The notes under the pieces were generated by a model. It saw nothing but the letters and a program-made list of their open reading frames with translations, was not told the origin of the DNA and made no database searches. From Mariprofundus erugo (GTDB taxonomy: Bacteria; Pseudomonadota; Zetaproteobacteria; Mariprofundales; Mariprofundaceae): a stretch of DNA of 64,000 nucleotides. Position numbers and translations under genes: made by a program. Positions 1 through 8,275 of the stretch are shown here, one piece after another. How positions within the stretch are numbered: position 1 is the first letter of the stretch; each line of letters opens with the position of its first letter. Where the stretch lies: the NCBI RefSeq assembly GCF_005818865.1, contig NZ_VBRY01000006.1, positions 157,672-221,671 on the forward strand, written 5' to 3'.

Positions 1-7
1 GATCGAG

Positions 8-361
8 GTGCGGCTGATGCAGCAATATATGCAGTTGCATCCTCTGCCGGAAAAAGAGCATACAGGTATGATCACGCTGCTCGCCACCCTTGTGCCCGGT
101 GCCGGGCATGCATGGCTGGGGCGCTGGCACGATGCCGGCGTTGCCTTCATGCTGGTGGTGCCGATGCTTGTCCTCACGTTATGGGCCGGGCGTAGAAAAA
201 TGGGGCCGGTCACACTGTTTTTTACGCTGATTACACTCTGGTTGTGGTCGGGAACCATCTTTTCAGCCATTTCTCTGGCCGAGCGGGGAGGGGCTGAAGC
301 ATATCTGCTCTGGTGGCAGGGGATCTGGCAGGCATCGGCACTGCCTGGCAGGCCATGGTAG
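8..361 (+). CDS. Small hydrophobic membrane protein, possibly truncated at left edge
   Basis: I do not recognise this gene. The protein is about 117 residues with three hydrophobic stretches (roughly residues 18-37, 42-60, 68-88), so it is probably an inner-membrane protein. The first stretch contains a small Gly-rich turn (VPGAGHAWLG) of the kind seen in short TM2-like proteins. The frame is open to the left edge, so the true start may lie outside the window; GTG at 8 and ATG at 17 or 29 are possible internal starts. Its stop overlaps the likely ATG of the next gene (355), which suggests co-translation with the YidD-like protein. Confidence 0.6.
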   Translation: MRLMQQYMQLHPLPEKEHTGMITLLATLVPGAGHAWLGRWHDAGVAFMLVVPMLVLTLWAGRRKMGPVTLFFTLITLWLWSGTIFSAISLAERGGAEAYLLWWQGIWQASALPGRPW

Positions 362-705
362 GGTTAATCAGGTGGTACCTGCTGCTGGCATCATTGAGTC
401 TGCTGTTGTCAGCGGGTTTGCGTGAATTTTCATTGCCGGCAATGGAACCTGCCCGTGTGATGATCGGCTTGTATCAGTATGTGCTGGGGCCGCTGGATGG
501 TCGCAGTTGTCCGGCCTATCCTGTCTGTTCCGCCTATGCGGCGGAGTCACTGCATCGTTACGGTTTGCTGACAGGCTCATGGTTGATGCTGGATCGTCTG
601 ATTCATGAAGGCGACGATCTGAAGCATGGGCCGTGGGTGATGGTGGATGGTGAACGGCGTTTGTTTGATCCGCTTGAGCGCAATGCATTCTGGTTGGCCC
701 GATAG
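355..705 (+). CDS. YidD-like membrane protein insertion efficiency factor
   Basis: Resembles the YidD (DUF37) family, small proteins thought to help YidC insert inner-membrane proteins. The family core is visible: a Leu-Tyr-Gln segment (MIGLYQYVLGPL), then a Cys-x4-Pro-x-Cys-Ser-x-Tyr motif (SCPAYPVCSAYAAESL) and a His-Arg-Tyr-Gly-x4-Gly-Ser-Trp helix. The usual C-terminal Cys-His-Pro and Gly-rich tail is replaced by an unrelated segment, so this is a divergent member. The N-terminus adds one hydrophobic helix. I chose ATG 355, which overlaps the preceding stop by 7 bases; an in-frame GTG at 313 is an alternative. It is not in the classical rnpA-yidD-yidC context. Confidence 0.65.
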   Translation: MVGLIRWYLLLASLSLLLSAGLREFSLPAMEPARVMIGLYQYVLGPLDGRSCPAYPVCSAYAAESLHRYGLLTGSWLMLDRLIHEGDDLKHGPWVMVDGERRLFDPLERNAFWLAR

Positions 706-817
706 CCGTCTCCGGGCTGTCGGTGGTTTTACGCTGGGGCCAGCTCGTGATAAGATTCGTCGCTTGTGTGGGAATGTCAGGTTTTGGCTGTGATAAGCAG
801 GTAGTTAAGGGGTGATT

Positions 818-1450
818 ATGACGAAAGTAGCCTTGTATTATTACGCCGGCATCGCCTTGATGCTTTTTACGACCGCGACGGTTGAGGCGCAGGAGGTCCG
901 GGTTTATGCCGGTTTGGGGGCCGGAGCCTATTCGGTGAAGTATTCGGAAGAGGGCCCCAGCGGTGCTCTGTCAGTCAAAAAAAGTGCCTTGCCTTCAGGC
1001 ATTATCAAGGTGGGGTTTGATTACAGTTACTGGGGGGCTGAGCTTCGTGCCGGTGCCATGCCGGGGGCCAGCGCCCAGTTTCCGGTCGGAACCAAGGGAA
1101 GTGCCCGGCCGTTTGGTGTGAGCGTGCAGGCCAGCCCCTTTGTCTCATACCTGGCCAAGATGCAGTACCCTGTCAGTAAATCATTCAATATATATGCGCT
1201 ACTGGGGGGGACAGCGGCCACCTATAGTGTCAACCCGACAGGTACGGGCGTGACCTTTAACTCCAAAGTGACCAAAACAGGATTTACCTACGGTTTCGGT
1301 GCAGCCTACAGGCCGCGTCCATTGTTTGCCGTTGAGATGGAGTGGATTCAGTACTGGTCGGACGTAACACTGGCTCTCTCTACTGCCGGTCGTTCCAAGG
1401 CCTCGTTCGGTGGCTTTGGCCTTTCGTTCAGTCGCTCATTTGATTATTAA
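818..1450 (+). CDS. Outer-membrane beta-barrel protein (OmpA/OmpW-like size)
   Basis: A 210-residue protein with a signal peptide (hydrophobic core LYYYAGIALMLF, cleavage after VEA) followed by alternating strands rich in Gly, Tyr and Phe. It ends in an aromatic residue (SRSFDY), as expected for an eight-stranded barrel assembled by BAM. ATG 818 is preceded by an AGGGG ribosome site; GTG 812 is less likely. The specific ligand or role cannot be read. It sits 39 bases upstream of the giant secreted protein and the gsp genes, in the same direction, so it may share their transcript. Confidence 0.75.
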   Translation: MTKVALYYYAGIALMLFTTATVEAQEVRVYAGLGAGAYSVKYSEEGPSGALSVKKSALPSGIIKVGFDYSYWGAELRAGAMPGASAQFPVGTKGSARPFGVSVQASPFVSYLAKMQYPVSKSFNIYALLGGTAATYSVNPTGTGVTFNSKVTKTGFTYGFGAAYRPRPLFAVEMEWIQYWSDVTLALSTAGRSKASFGGFGLSFSRSFDY

Positions 1451-1489
1451 CAGATTTAACAGGTATCGGGGTAAGGCCGGGTGAGGCAT

Positions 1490-4400
1490 ATGCGTTTAGT
1501 TTTATCACTGCTTATTATTATGGTATTGAGTGGTCCGGTGAAGTCATTTGCCGCCACCACGGTTGTTGCTGACTCTGTTGCGGCCAACCTGGTGAACCGT
1601 TTTGTTCAGAATGCGGCAGGTGTGTTTGTGTCGCTGCCGTCAGTGGTCGCAACCTCTGCCGCCAATCAGACGGGCCTTGTGAATAATACCAACCTGGGAA
1701 ACGTGCAGATTGCACCGGCTCCGGCGGCGGCTACACCGGTTGTACTCGGGGCAACGGGTATTATGCTGACCACCGGTAATATCAGTGGCACCGGTAATAA
1801 TCTTGCCACAGCCGGTGATGCCGATGTTGATGCCCAGCTTGCAGCCAATGCGGCGTTGTATGCAACCACCGGTACCTTTGATGCGTCGATGATTCAGTTT
1901 GATTTTACTGTGGCGGCAGGGGTCACTGCGGTGACCTTTGATCTGGTTTTTGCCAGTAACGAGGTGCCACTGGCGGTGAATCCGGATACAGCTGTAGTGA
2001 TGGTGGATGGTGTCAACTATGCCAAGCTTTCCAATGGCCAGCTGTTAACGAATCAGACAGCCGGATTGCTGGTTGCAGCTCCCGGTGTTGTCACCGGTTA
2101 TACCAATGCATCCCAGGTGCAAACTGTCACTGCCGTGCTTAATCCGGCTCTGGCTACCCACCGCATTAAAATTGCCATTGCCGATAATGTTGACGGGCTG
2201 GTGGATTCAGCTGTCATTGTCTCCAATCTGACGACCACTGTCAGTGCTCAGGGCGGCATGGGTGTTGGTGATATCTTCCCGCCGGTGATTACCCCGGGTG
2301 CCAATGTAGTGATGGAAGCGACGGCAACACTGACGCCGGTGAATCTCGGCGCTCCGGTCGTGACCGATAATGTGGACCTCAATCCGCGCGCGACGCCTGC
2401 CCCGGCAGGCCCTTATCCGGTCGGTGTGACGGTCGTGACATGGACCTCGACCGATGCGGCACTCAACGTCGGCACTGCGACACAAACGGTCACCATTACC
2501 GATACCACGCCACCGGTGATTACGCCGCCACCGGCCAATGGATTTTCAACCGCCAGCCCGACGATGAATGCCGATATCACCGCCTATCTTGCCACGGTGA
2601 CGGCAACCGATCTGGTCGGTGTGGTCTTGCCTATTACCAATAATGCCCCGGCAGGTGGTTTCCCGATCGGTGCCACGACCGTGACATTTACTGCTGCTGA
2701 CGCGGCCGGCAATATTGCGACAGCCACTACAGTGATTACCGTGACTGCCGCGACAGTGATTAACGAGATCAATGCTGCGGCGCTGGCAACCCGACTGACT
2801 CAGTTTGATCCTGCCATTACGGTTTCATTGCCCACTGCGGTGACTGTTGCCAATCAGACAGGGGTGATCAATACCACCAACCTGGGCACGCTGAATGTAT
2901 TGCCTGCTCCGATTGCTCTGACATTGCCTCAAACCGGTATTGTGCTGACGACCGGAAATATTACCGGTACCGGTGGTAACCTTGCACCTCCGCTTGCCTT
3001 GCCGGGTGATGCGGATGTCAGTGCGGCACTTACGGCACACCCGTCGTTTAATACCACCGGTACCTTTGATGCTGCCAGCCTGCAGTTCTCTTTTACTGTA
3101 CCGGCAGGCACGCCGTCGATCAGTCTGGATTTTATCTATGCCACCAATGAGGCGCTTGCCGGTGTTCCATTTCCGGATGCGGCGGTGATTATGGTCGATG
3201 GCATCAACCGGGGTGTATTTACCAATGGTCTGCTGCTCTCTAATCTCAACGGTGCTTTCCTGACCGCGACTGCGGGCACCCTGATCGGAGGCTATACCAA
3301 TGTCTCCCAACTGCAGACGCTGACAGCCCAGCTGGATCCGCTACTGGCAACCCATACGATCAAGATCACCATTGCGGATAATAGCGATGCCCTGACCGAT
3401 TCAGCGCTGGTGCTGTCCAATATGCGCGTATCAGCCAGTACGCAGAGCGGTATGGGCGTGGGCGATGTGTTTCCGCCGGTGATTACGCCCGCTGCCAATG
3501 TGACCATGGAGGCGACTGCAGCATTGACGCCGGTGAATCTCGGTCTGCCCATTGTGACCGATAATGTCGATCCGAATCCTGTGGCTACGCCATTGCCGCT
3601 GGGGCCATACCCGGTGGGTGTAACGCTGGTGACCTGGACCTCTACCGACGTGGCGCTGAATGTCGGTACAGCCATTCAGAGCGTCACCATTACCGATACC
3701 ACGCCACCGGTGTTGACGGTGCCGGCCAATGCGACGTTTGCTGCCACAACGCCATCAGGTATTCCGGCCAGTAACGGTGCTGTAGCGACCATCCTGGGTT
3801 CAGCTACAGCGACAGATGCGGTCGGTGTGGCAACGATCAGCAATAATGCTCCGGCACTGTTTCCGGTGGGTACGACAACCGTAACCTATACCGCACGCGA
3901 TGTGACAGGGCTTACCTCCACTGCCAGCATGAATATTGTCGTTACGCCATATGTTCCGGTCGGTGGTGTCGCCGTTGCCAATGGCGTGGACCAGATTCCG
4001 CCGGTGATCAAGCTGAATGGCTCCGTTGAGGATACGGTATTGCAAACCCCAGCGGCAGCTGCCTATGTGGATCCGGGCGCGACGGTGAAGGATAACTTTG
4101 ACGGACCGGTTGTGCCGTCAGTGATTTTCGGCTTGCCGGCAATCGACACCTCCATCGTCGGTACGACGGTACTGACCTACACGGCAACCGATGCGGCAGG
4201 AAATAGCGCAAGTGTTTCCCGAATTGTGCATGTGGTCGCGGCAGTTCCGGGACGGGATGTGCTGCCTCCGGTTGTTACGCCACCACTGGATATTGTCGTG
4301 CCGGCGGTCACCTTTGCCGGCGTGCCAAAAGCAGATGCAAGTCTGGCTGCTTTCTTTGCCGGAGCGACCGCACTGGACAATATCGTTGGCGCGACGGCGG

Positions 4401-5377
4401 TGACCAATGATGCTCCGGCTGTGTTGCCGGTCGGTAAAACAGTGGTGACCTTCTCATCGGTTGATCCCGACGGTAATCGTGGTACCTCAACGGCGACCGT
4501 GTATGTCAGTGGCATCACGCCGAACATGGGCTCTGCTGCCGATGCCGATGGTGACTTCATTCCCGATGACTGGGAAATTGCCATGTTTACTGCGCCCGGT
4601 TTGACAGCGGCACAGATTCTGGCGGTGGCAGGGCCGGCCACCGACTTCGATCTTGACGGCATTCTTGATTCAGCCGAGCGCATCCTTGGTACCAATCCGA
4701 AACTGGCCAATACCAATCCGTCGGGTGCCGCCTCTGACCTTAACGATGTGGTATACAGCAACAGCCCCAGCGATAGTGACTCCGATGGTATTATCGATGC
4801 ACTTGAGGATAACGTCAGCGCGCTTGATCCATCGGTTGTGACCGGAATTCCATCGATTAACGGGGCCAGCACGTTTTCCATCAACGCCAATGGCAATGCG
4901 GTTCAGTCGGTTGCAGTTACACTTGCCACCGGTGCGCCTGCTCCGGTCAATCAGGGACTTGGTACCCTTTCCTACAAGGTGCTGACAGCCGTCGGGGCAA
5001 CCGTGACGGTGCGTATCAATTCAACCGTTCCCTTCGGTACCAATGGTCAATTCTACAAGCTTGATGCAGCCGGGAACTATACGCTGATCCCTGTTGCCTA
5101 TGTGACAACGGTGGGGGCGAATACGATTGATCTGACTCTGACCGATGGCGGGCCGCTCGACCAGGATGGCGTGGCCAATGGCGTGATTGTCGATCCGATT
5201 GCATTCGGCAGTGCACCACAGCTTATTGGCGGAAATGGTGGTGCGAATAAGGCAGGTTGTGTCATTCAGCCATCCGCTTCCTTTGATCCGGTCTTTCCGC
5301 TGCTGATAGCGTTGGGCTTTTTGTTCCTGGGTTTGCATCGGCAGCGGCTGGTCAGTCGTCAGGAGGGGAATCATTGA
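1490..5377 (+). CDS. Giant secreted HYR / choice-of-anchor L protein with C-terminal sorting tag
   Basis: A protein of about 1,295 residues. Counting from the alternative GTG at 1481: signal peptide 1-24; choice-of-anchor-L-like domain about 30-255; HYR/Ig-like repeats about 265-342 and 345-423; a second anchor-L domain about 425-655; HYR-like repeats about 665-740 and 741-825; an Ig-like (DUF5011-type) repeat about 840-922; another HYR about 930-1012. Asp-rich thrombospondin-3-like calcium motifs (DADGDFIPDDWE and DFDLDGILDSAE) cover 1020-1110. The end is a Gly-Gly-Asn linker, a Gly-Cys (Cys1260), one TM helix and a basic tail. That layout resembles JDVT/MYXO-type CTERM tags (known families; assignment unverified). 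Its stop overlaps gspG, so it is a likely T2SS substrate or surface anchor (inference). Confidence 0.75.
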   Translation: MRLVLSLLIIMVLSGPVKSFAATTVVADSVAANLVNRFVQNAAGVFVSLPSVVATSAANQTGLVNNTNLGNVQIAPAPAAATPVVLGATGIMLTTGNISGTGNNLATAGDADVDAQLAANAALYATTGTFDASMIQFDFTVAAGVTAVTFDLVFASNEVPLAVNPDTAVVMVDGVNYAKLSNGQLLTNQTAGLLVAAPGVVTGYTNASQVQTVTAVLNPALATHRIKIAIADNVDGLVDSAVIVSNLTTTVSAQGGMGVGDIFPPVITPGANVVMEATATLTPVNLGAPVVTDNVDLNPRATPAPAGPYPVGVTVVTWTSTDAALNVGTATQTVTITDTTPPVITPPPANGFSTASPTMNADITAYLATVTATDLVGVVLPITNNAPAGGFPIGATTVTFTAADAAGNIATATTVITVTAATVINEINAAALATRLTQFDPAITVSLPTAVTVANQTGVINTTNLGTLNVLPAPIALTLPQTGIVLTTGNITGTGGNLAPPLALPGDADVSAALTAHPSFNTTGTFDAASLQFSFTVPAGTPSISLDFIYATNEALAGVPFPDAAVIMVDGINRGVFTNGLLLSNLNGAFLTATAGTLIGGYTNVSQLQTLTAQLDPLLATHTIKITIADNSDALTDSALVLSNMRVSASTQSGMGVGDVFPPVITPAANVTMEATAALTPVNLGLPIVTDNVDPNPVATPLPLGPYPVGVTLVTWTSTDVALNVGTAIQSVTITDTTPPVLTVPANATFAATTPSGIPASNGAVATILGSATATDAVGVATISNNAPALFPVGTTTVTYTARDVTGLTSTASMNIVVTPYVPVGGVAVANGVDQIPPVIKLNGSVEDTVLQTPAAAAYVDPGATVKDNFDGPVVPSVIFGLPAIDTSIVGTTVLTYTATDAAGNSASVSRIVHVVAAVPGRDVLPPVVTPPLDIVVPAVTFAGVPKADASLAAFFAGATALDNIVGATAVTNDAPAVLPVGKTVVTFSSVDPDGNRGTSTATVYVSGITPNMGSAADADGDFIPDDWEIAMFTAPGLTAAQILAVAGPATDFDLDGILDSAERILGTNPKLANTNPSGAASDLNDVVYSNSPSDSDSDGIIDALEDNVSALDPSVVTGIPSINGASTFSINANGNAVQSVAVTLATGAPAPVNQGLGTLSYKVLTAVGATVTVRINSTVPFGTNGQFYKLDAAGNYTLIPVAYVTTVGANTIDLTLTDGGPLDQDGVANGVIVDPIAFGSAPQLIGGNGGANKAGCVIQPSASFDPVFPLLIALGFLFLGLHRQRLVSRQEGNH

Positions 5378-5784
5378 TGAAGTATCATGTGGAGCAACAG
5401 CGCGGATTTACACTGCTGGAGATTATGGTGGTGCTGGTCATTATTGGTGTGATGGCAGCGCTGATTGCGCCGCGATTTGTCGAGAGAGCCGATGAGGCGA
5501 AGGTTTCAGCTACCCGGGTACAGATGCAGAATATTGCCCAGGCGCTGAAGCTTTATCGTTTGCAGCATGGCAGTTACCCGCCATCGGGAGCTGGTTTGAA
5601 TGCGCTGGTTACGGCAGGAAAGAACGGCAGCCGTTATCTGGATGCCCTTCCCAGGGATGCATGGGGGCGCGAGTTTGTTTATCTCTCGCCGGGCGTACAT
5701 GGCGATTTTGATATTCTTTCATATGGTGCTGATGGCCAGGCCGGCGGCAGCGGATTCGATGCCGACATCGGCAACTGGGAATAA
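5377..5784 (+). CDS. gspG: Type II secretion major pseudopilin GspG
   Basis: The 135-residue protein has a short basic leader ending Arg-Gly, a prepilin peptidase site before FTLLE (Glu at +5), a long hydrophobic helix, and the GspG C-terminal fold (LPRDAWGREFVYLSPG, then SYGADGQAGG with Asp/Gly calcium-loop residues). GspG is the major subunit of the periplasmic pseudopilus. ATG 5377 overlaps the preceding stop by one base and has a near-perfect AGGAGG site at 5361-5366. It is first in the gspGHIJKLMN run. Confidence 0.95.
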   Translation: MKYHVEQQRGFTLLEIMVVLVIIGVMAALIAPRFVERADEAKVSATRVQMQNIAQALKLYRLQHGSYPPSGAGLNALVTAGKNGSRYLDALPRDAWGREFVYLSPGVHGDFDILSYGADGQAGGSGFDADIGNWE

Positions 5785-5806
5785 CAGCTCCAGCCACATT
5801 GTTTGT

Positions 5807-6337
5807 ATGATGGGGGGGGGGAGTCACAGGCATGCCGGCTTTACCCTGATCGAGATACTGCTTGTGATTGTGATCATGTCAGTGGTGACTGCGATGATTG
5901 CACCTTCATATTTCTCGGTTGCCGTACCGTCGCTAGAGCAGCAGGGGAGAAGGCTGGCGCAGCTGCTCAGGCTCGCAGCAGAGGAAACCGCGCTGGAAGG
6001 ACGCCCCATGCGCTGGTCTGCGCGCGCACATGGTTACGGTTTTGAACGTATCGATGCTGCAGGTAGCTGGCTTCTGTTGCGCGATCATCCATTTGAATCC
6101 TTTTCATTGCCTGCCGGTATTTCCATTGCAGATGTGCAGCCGGTGGATGTGATGAATGCCGGCCAGTCGACTTCAAAGCGGGATGAGGAGCCTGTGTTTG
6201 CTCATCTGACGCTGATGCCCGAGGGCATTGTCGAGCCAGCCAGTATCGTGCTTGCTGACCGTGAGGGGAAACAGTTGACGATCGTATTGCGGCCGGGGCC
6301 AGCAGGTATTGCCCTTGATGACGGGCAGTTGCAGTGA
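5807..6337 (+). CDS. gspH: Type II secretion minor pseudopilin GspH
   Basis: The protein has about 176 residues. After a short leader comes Gly11 and a prepilin peptidase site before FTLIE, then a hydrophobic helix and a body of GspH size. GspH is a minor subunit of the pseudopilus. The two possible starts, ATG 5807 and ATG 5810, both lie immediately before a run of ten G (5812-5821) that encodes Gly-Gly-Gly. I see no good ribosome site, and the frame is open far upstream into gspG. Initiation may therefore depend on coupling to gspG, whose stop is 22 bases upstream. The G run is a potential slippage site. The stop overlaps gspI by four bases. Confidence 0.88.
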   Translation: MMGGGSHRHAGFTLIEILLVIVIMSVVTAMIAPSYFSVAVPSLEQQGRRLAQLLRLAAEETALEGRPMRWSARAHGYGFERIDAAGSWLLLRDHPFESFSLPAGISIADVQPVDVMNAGQSTSKRDEEPVFAHLTLMPEGIVEPASIVLADREGKQLTIVLRPGPAGIALDDGQLQ

Positions 6338-6702
6338 AAAGAGAGCGGGGTTTTACCCTCATTGAGGCCATCGTTGCGCTGGGGATCGCGGCAACGGCAC
6401 TGGTCATTCTGATGGGGCGACTGGGGGCATCCGCAGATATTCAGCGCAGACTGGCATTTCATGCGCTGGCACTGGATGTGGCCAGCAATGAACTGGCAAG
6501 CCAGATACTGGCGGTATCTGCGGGCGGTATGTCTCAAGCAGGCACTGAACAGAGTGGAAGTGTTGAGGTTGACGGGGTTTCATTAAGCTGGCGCAGCTGG
6601 ACGGAGAAAACCATGCTGGATGGCTTTGTCAGACGCAATGTTGCCGTGAGTGCTCCGGGTGAAGAGGAGACGACCCTGTTTCTCTATCAGGAGATCCATT
6701 AA
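6334..6702 (+). CDS. gspI: Type II secretion minor pseudopilin GspI
   Basis: A 122-residue protein with leader MKRERG, a prepilin peptidase site before FTLIE, a hydrophobic helix with the typical EAIVALGIAA pattern, and the short C-terminal domain with paired Trp (SLSWRSWTEK) seen in GspI. GspI helps form the pseudopilus tip with GspJ and GspK. The GTG start overlaps the gspH stop as GTGA, which implies translational coupling. Confidence 0.9.
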   Translation: MKRERGFTLIEAIVALGIAATALVILMGRLGASADIQRRLAFHALALDVASNELASQILAVSAGGMSQAGTEQSGSVEVDGVSLSWRSWTEKTMLDGFVRRNVAVSAPGEEETTLFLYQEIH

Positions 6703-6704
6703 CC

Positions 6705-7343
6705 GTGCCGTACTGCAGGCGAAGGGCCGAGACAATACGGGGCTTTACCCTGATTGAGGTGTTGATGGCGTTGACCATCTTTTCACTGATCGTGGTCATT
6801 GCCTATGGTGCGCTGGCAACTTCCGGTGATGGATTTCGTATGCTCAAGGATGTACGTGACAAGCTTGAGCAGAGTGGCTGGATTGGCCGGCAACTACGAG
6901 CTGATATGGATGCACTGGCCTGGCCACAGGCGGGCAGCTTTTCTGCTGCCGCCCCTGTTTATGTTCGTAAGCCGCCAGTGGCCATGACCCATGATAATCG
7001 CGGCAGCAGTGAATTCGATCAGCTCTGGTTACTGGTGGCCGAGCCGGGACAGGCGGGAATTTCGGAAGTTCATTACTATATTGATGAAAGTAAATATCAT
7101 CTGATCCGGGAGTCGCGCTTGCTATGGGCGCGCAATGGTGTCGAGCCGGTTCGCTGGGATATGGGTGAGGCACACAGCTGTGCGGTAGAAGCAATGGGGC
7201 TTGATGGACAGTGGCAGCCGGAGTGGAAATCGATCAATCCGTTTGTCTGGCCGAAAGCTCTGCGCATTCGTATTTCAACTCAGGTTGATGGCAGTAACAG
7301 CCGGGAGTGGCTTCTTCCTTTGTTGTATGGTCGGCCCTTGTGA
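6705..7343 (+). CDS. gspJ: Type II secretion minor pseudopilin GspJ
   Basis: A 212-residue protein with leader ending IRG, a prepilin peptidase site before FTLIE, a hydrophobic helix, and the GspJ-type C-terminal domain (the LEQSGWIGRQLRADM region, later KALRIRISTQ). GspJ is part of the tip complex with GspI and GspK. The start is GTG 6705, two bases after the gspI stop; a CAGGAG site lies about 12 bases upstream. The stop overlaps the gspK GTG. Confidence 0.9.
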   Translation: MPYCRRRAETIRGFTLIEVLMALTIFSLIVVIAYGALATSGDGFRMLKDVRDKLEQSGWIGRQLRADMDALAWPQAGSFSAAAPVYVRKPPVAMTHDNRGSSEFDQLWLLVAEPGQAGISEVHYYIDESKYHLIRESRLLWARNGVEPVRWDMGEAHSCAVEAMGLDGQWQPEWKSINPFVWPKALRIRISTQVDGSNSREWLLPLLYGRPL

Positions 7344-8275
7344 GTAAGCGGGAGAAGAGGGAAAGAGGGGCCGCCCTGATTATTGTACTGGGGCTGGTGG
7401 CATTGGTTGGTGCATGGGCCTCCTCAGCAGCCTTTGAGGATATGGTTTCGCTCAGGCGGGCAGAAAATATGCAGGATGCCATTCGTGCACAGCAGGGAAG
7501 TCGTTCGGCTCTGGCGTTGGCAGTAAAAGCACTCAGACAGGATGCGGCCAGGACGTCGATCGATGAGCCGGGAGAGCTGTGGGCAAGCCCCGTTCCCCCC
7601 TTTACCATCGATCAGGGAAGTGTTGCGCTGGTGATTACCGATGCCAACCGCCGCTTGAACCTGAACGACCTGGTGAATGATCAGGGCAAGTTGCAGATGG
7701 ATGTATACGGGCGTCTGCGACGTCTGTTTGTGCGGACAGGGCTGGATGCCGGGCTGGTTGAAGCGCTGGCCGACTGGATGGATGCGGATGATCGCCCTGT
7801 AGGGGCATCGGGTGGGGAAGACAGCAGCTATATCGACAAGCCATACCGGGTAAAGAACGGACGACTGGATCGCTGGAGTGAACTGGCCATGATTCATGGC
7901 TTCACCCGCGATGTCATGAACAAGCTGGCCACCGTGGTGGTGGTGCGACCTGTTCCGCAGGGTGATATGACCCCGATCAATCTGAACACGGCCGATGTGA
8001 ATGTATTGCGGGCAGTTTTTCCCTCCATGAAGCCAGCGGATGCCGATGCATTGATTGCCGGGCGGCCTTATCAGAGTACGTCGGAAGCACTGGCTAACCG
8101 CTCATGGTCTACTGGTGTAAACCCGGCGGACTTGAGTGTCACCAGTGATCTCTTTATCGTACGAACGGATGCCCGTTTCGGCAGGGCTCAACTGCGGGAG
8201 GAATATATGCTGATGCGTCAGGCGAATATGCTGACACTTCTTTCGCGTGAGCGTTTGAGCTGGGGTGATATGTGA
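7340..8275 (+). CDS. gspK: Type II secretion pseudopilin tip protein GspK
   Basis: The 311-residue product is the large atypical pseudopilin. It has leader MSKREKRERG and then AALIIVLGL, so it lacks the Glu at +5, as is characteristic of GspK. The body contains the family's NLNDL motif (RRLNLNDLVN), the ADWMDADD segment and the NLNTADVNVLRA segment of the helical insert. GTG 7340 overlaps the gspJ stop as GTGA; the longer frame from 7307 lies inside gspJ and is unlikely. GspK caps the pseudopilus with GspI and GspJ. Confidence 0.92.
   Translation: MSKREKRERGAALIIVLGLVALVGAWASSAAFEDMVSLRRAENMQDAIRAQQGSRSALALAVKALRQDAARTSIDEPGELWASPVPPFTIDQGSVALVITDANRRLNLNDLVNDQGKLQMDVYGRLRRLFVRTGLDAGLVEALADWMDADDRPVGASGGEDSSYIDKPYRVKNGRLDRWSELAMIHGFTRDVMNKLATVVVVRPVPQGDMTPINLNTADVNVLRAVFPSMKPADADALIAGRPYQSTSEALANRSWSTGVNPADLSVTSDLFIVRTDARFGRAQLREEYMLMRQANMLTLLSRERLSWGDM

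Noticed and set aside
4177..4896. 239-residue minus-strand open frame inside the giant secreted gene
   Set aside because: It is the antisense shadow of repetitive, codon-biased HYR sequence; no ribosome site, no family features.
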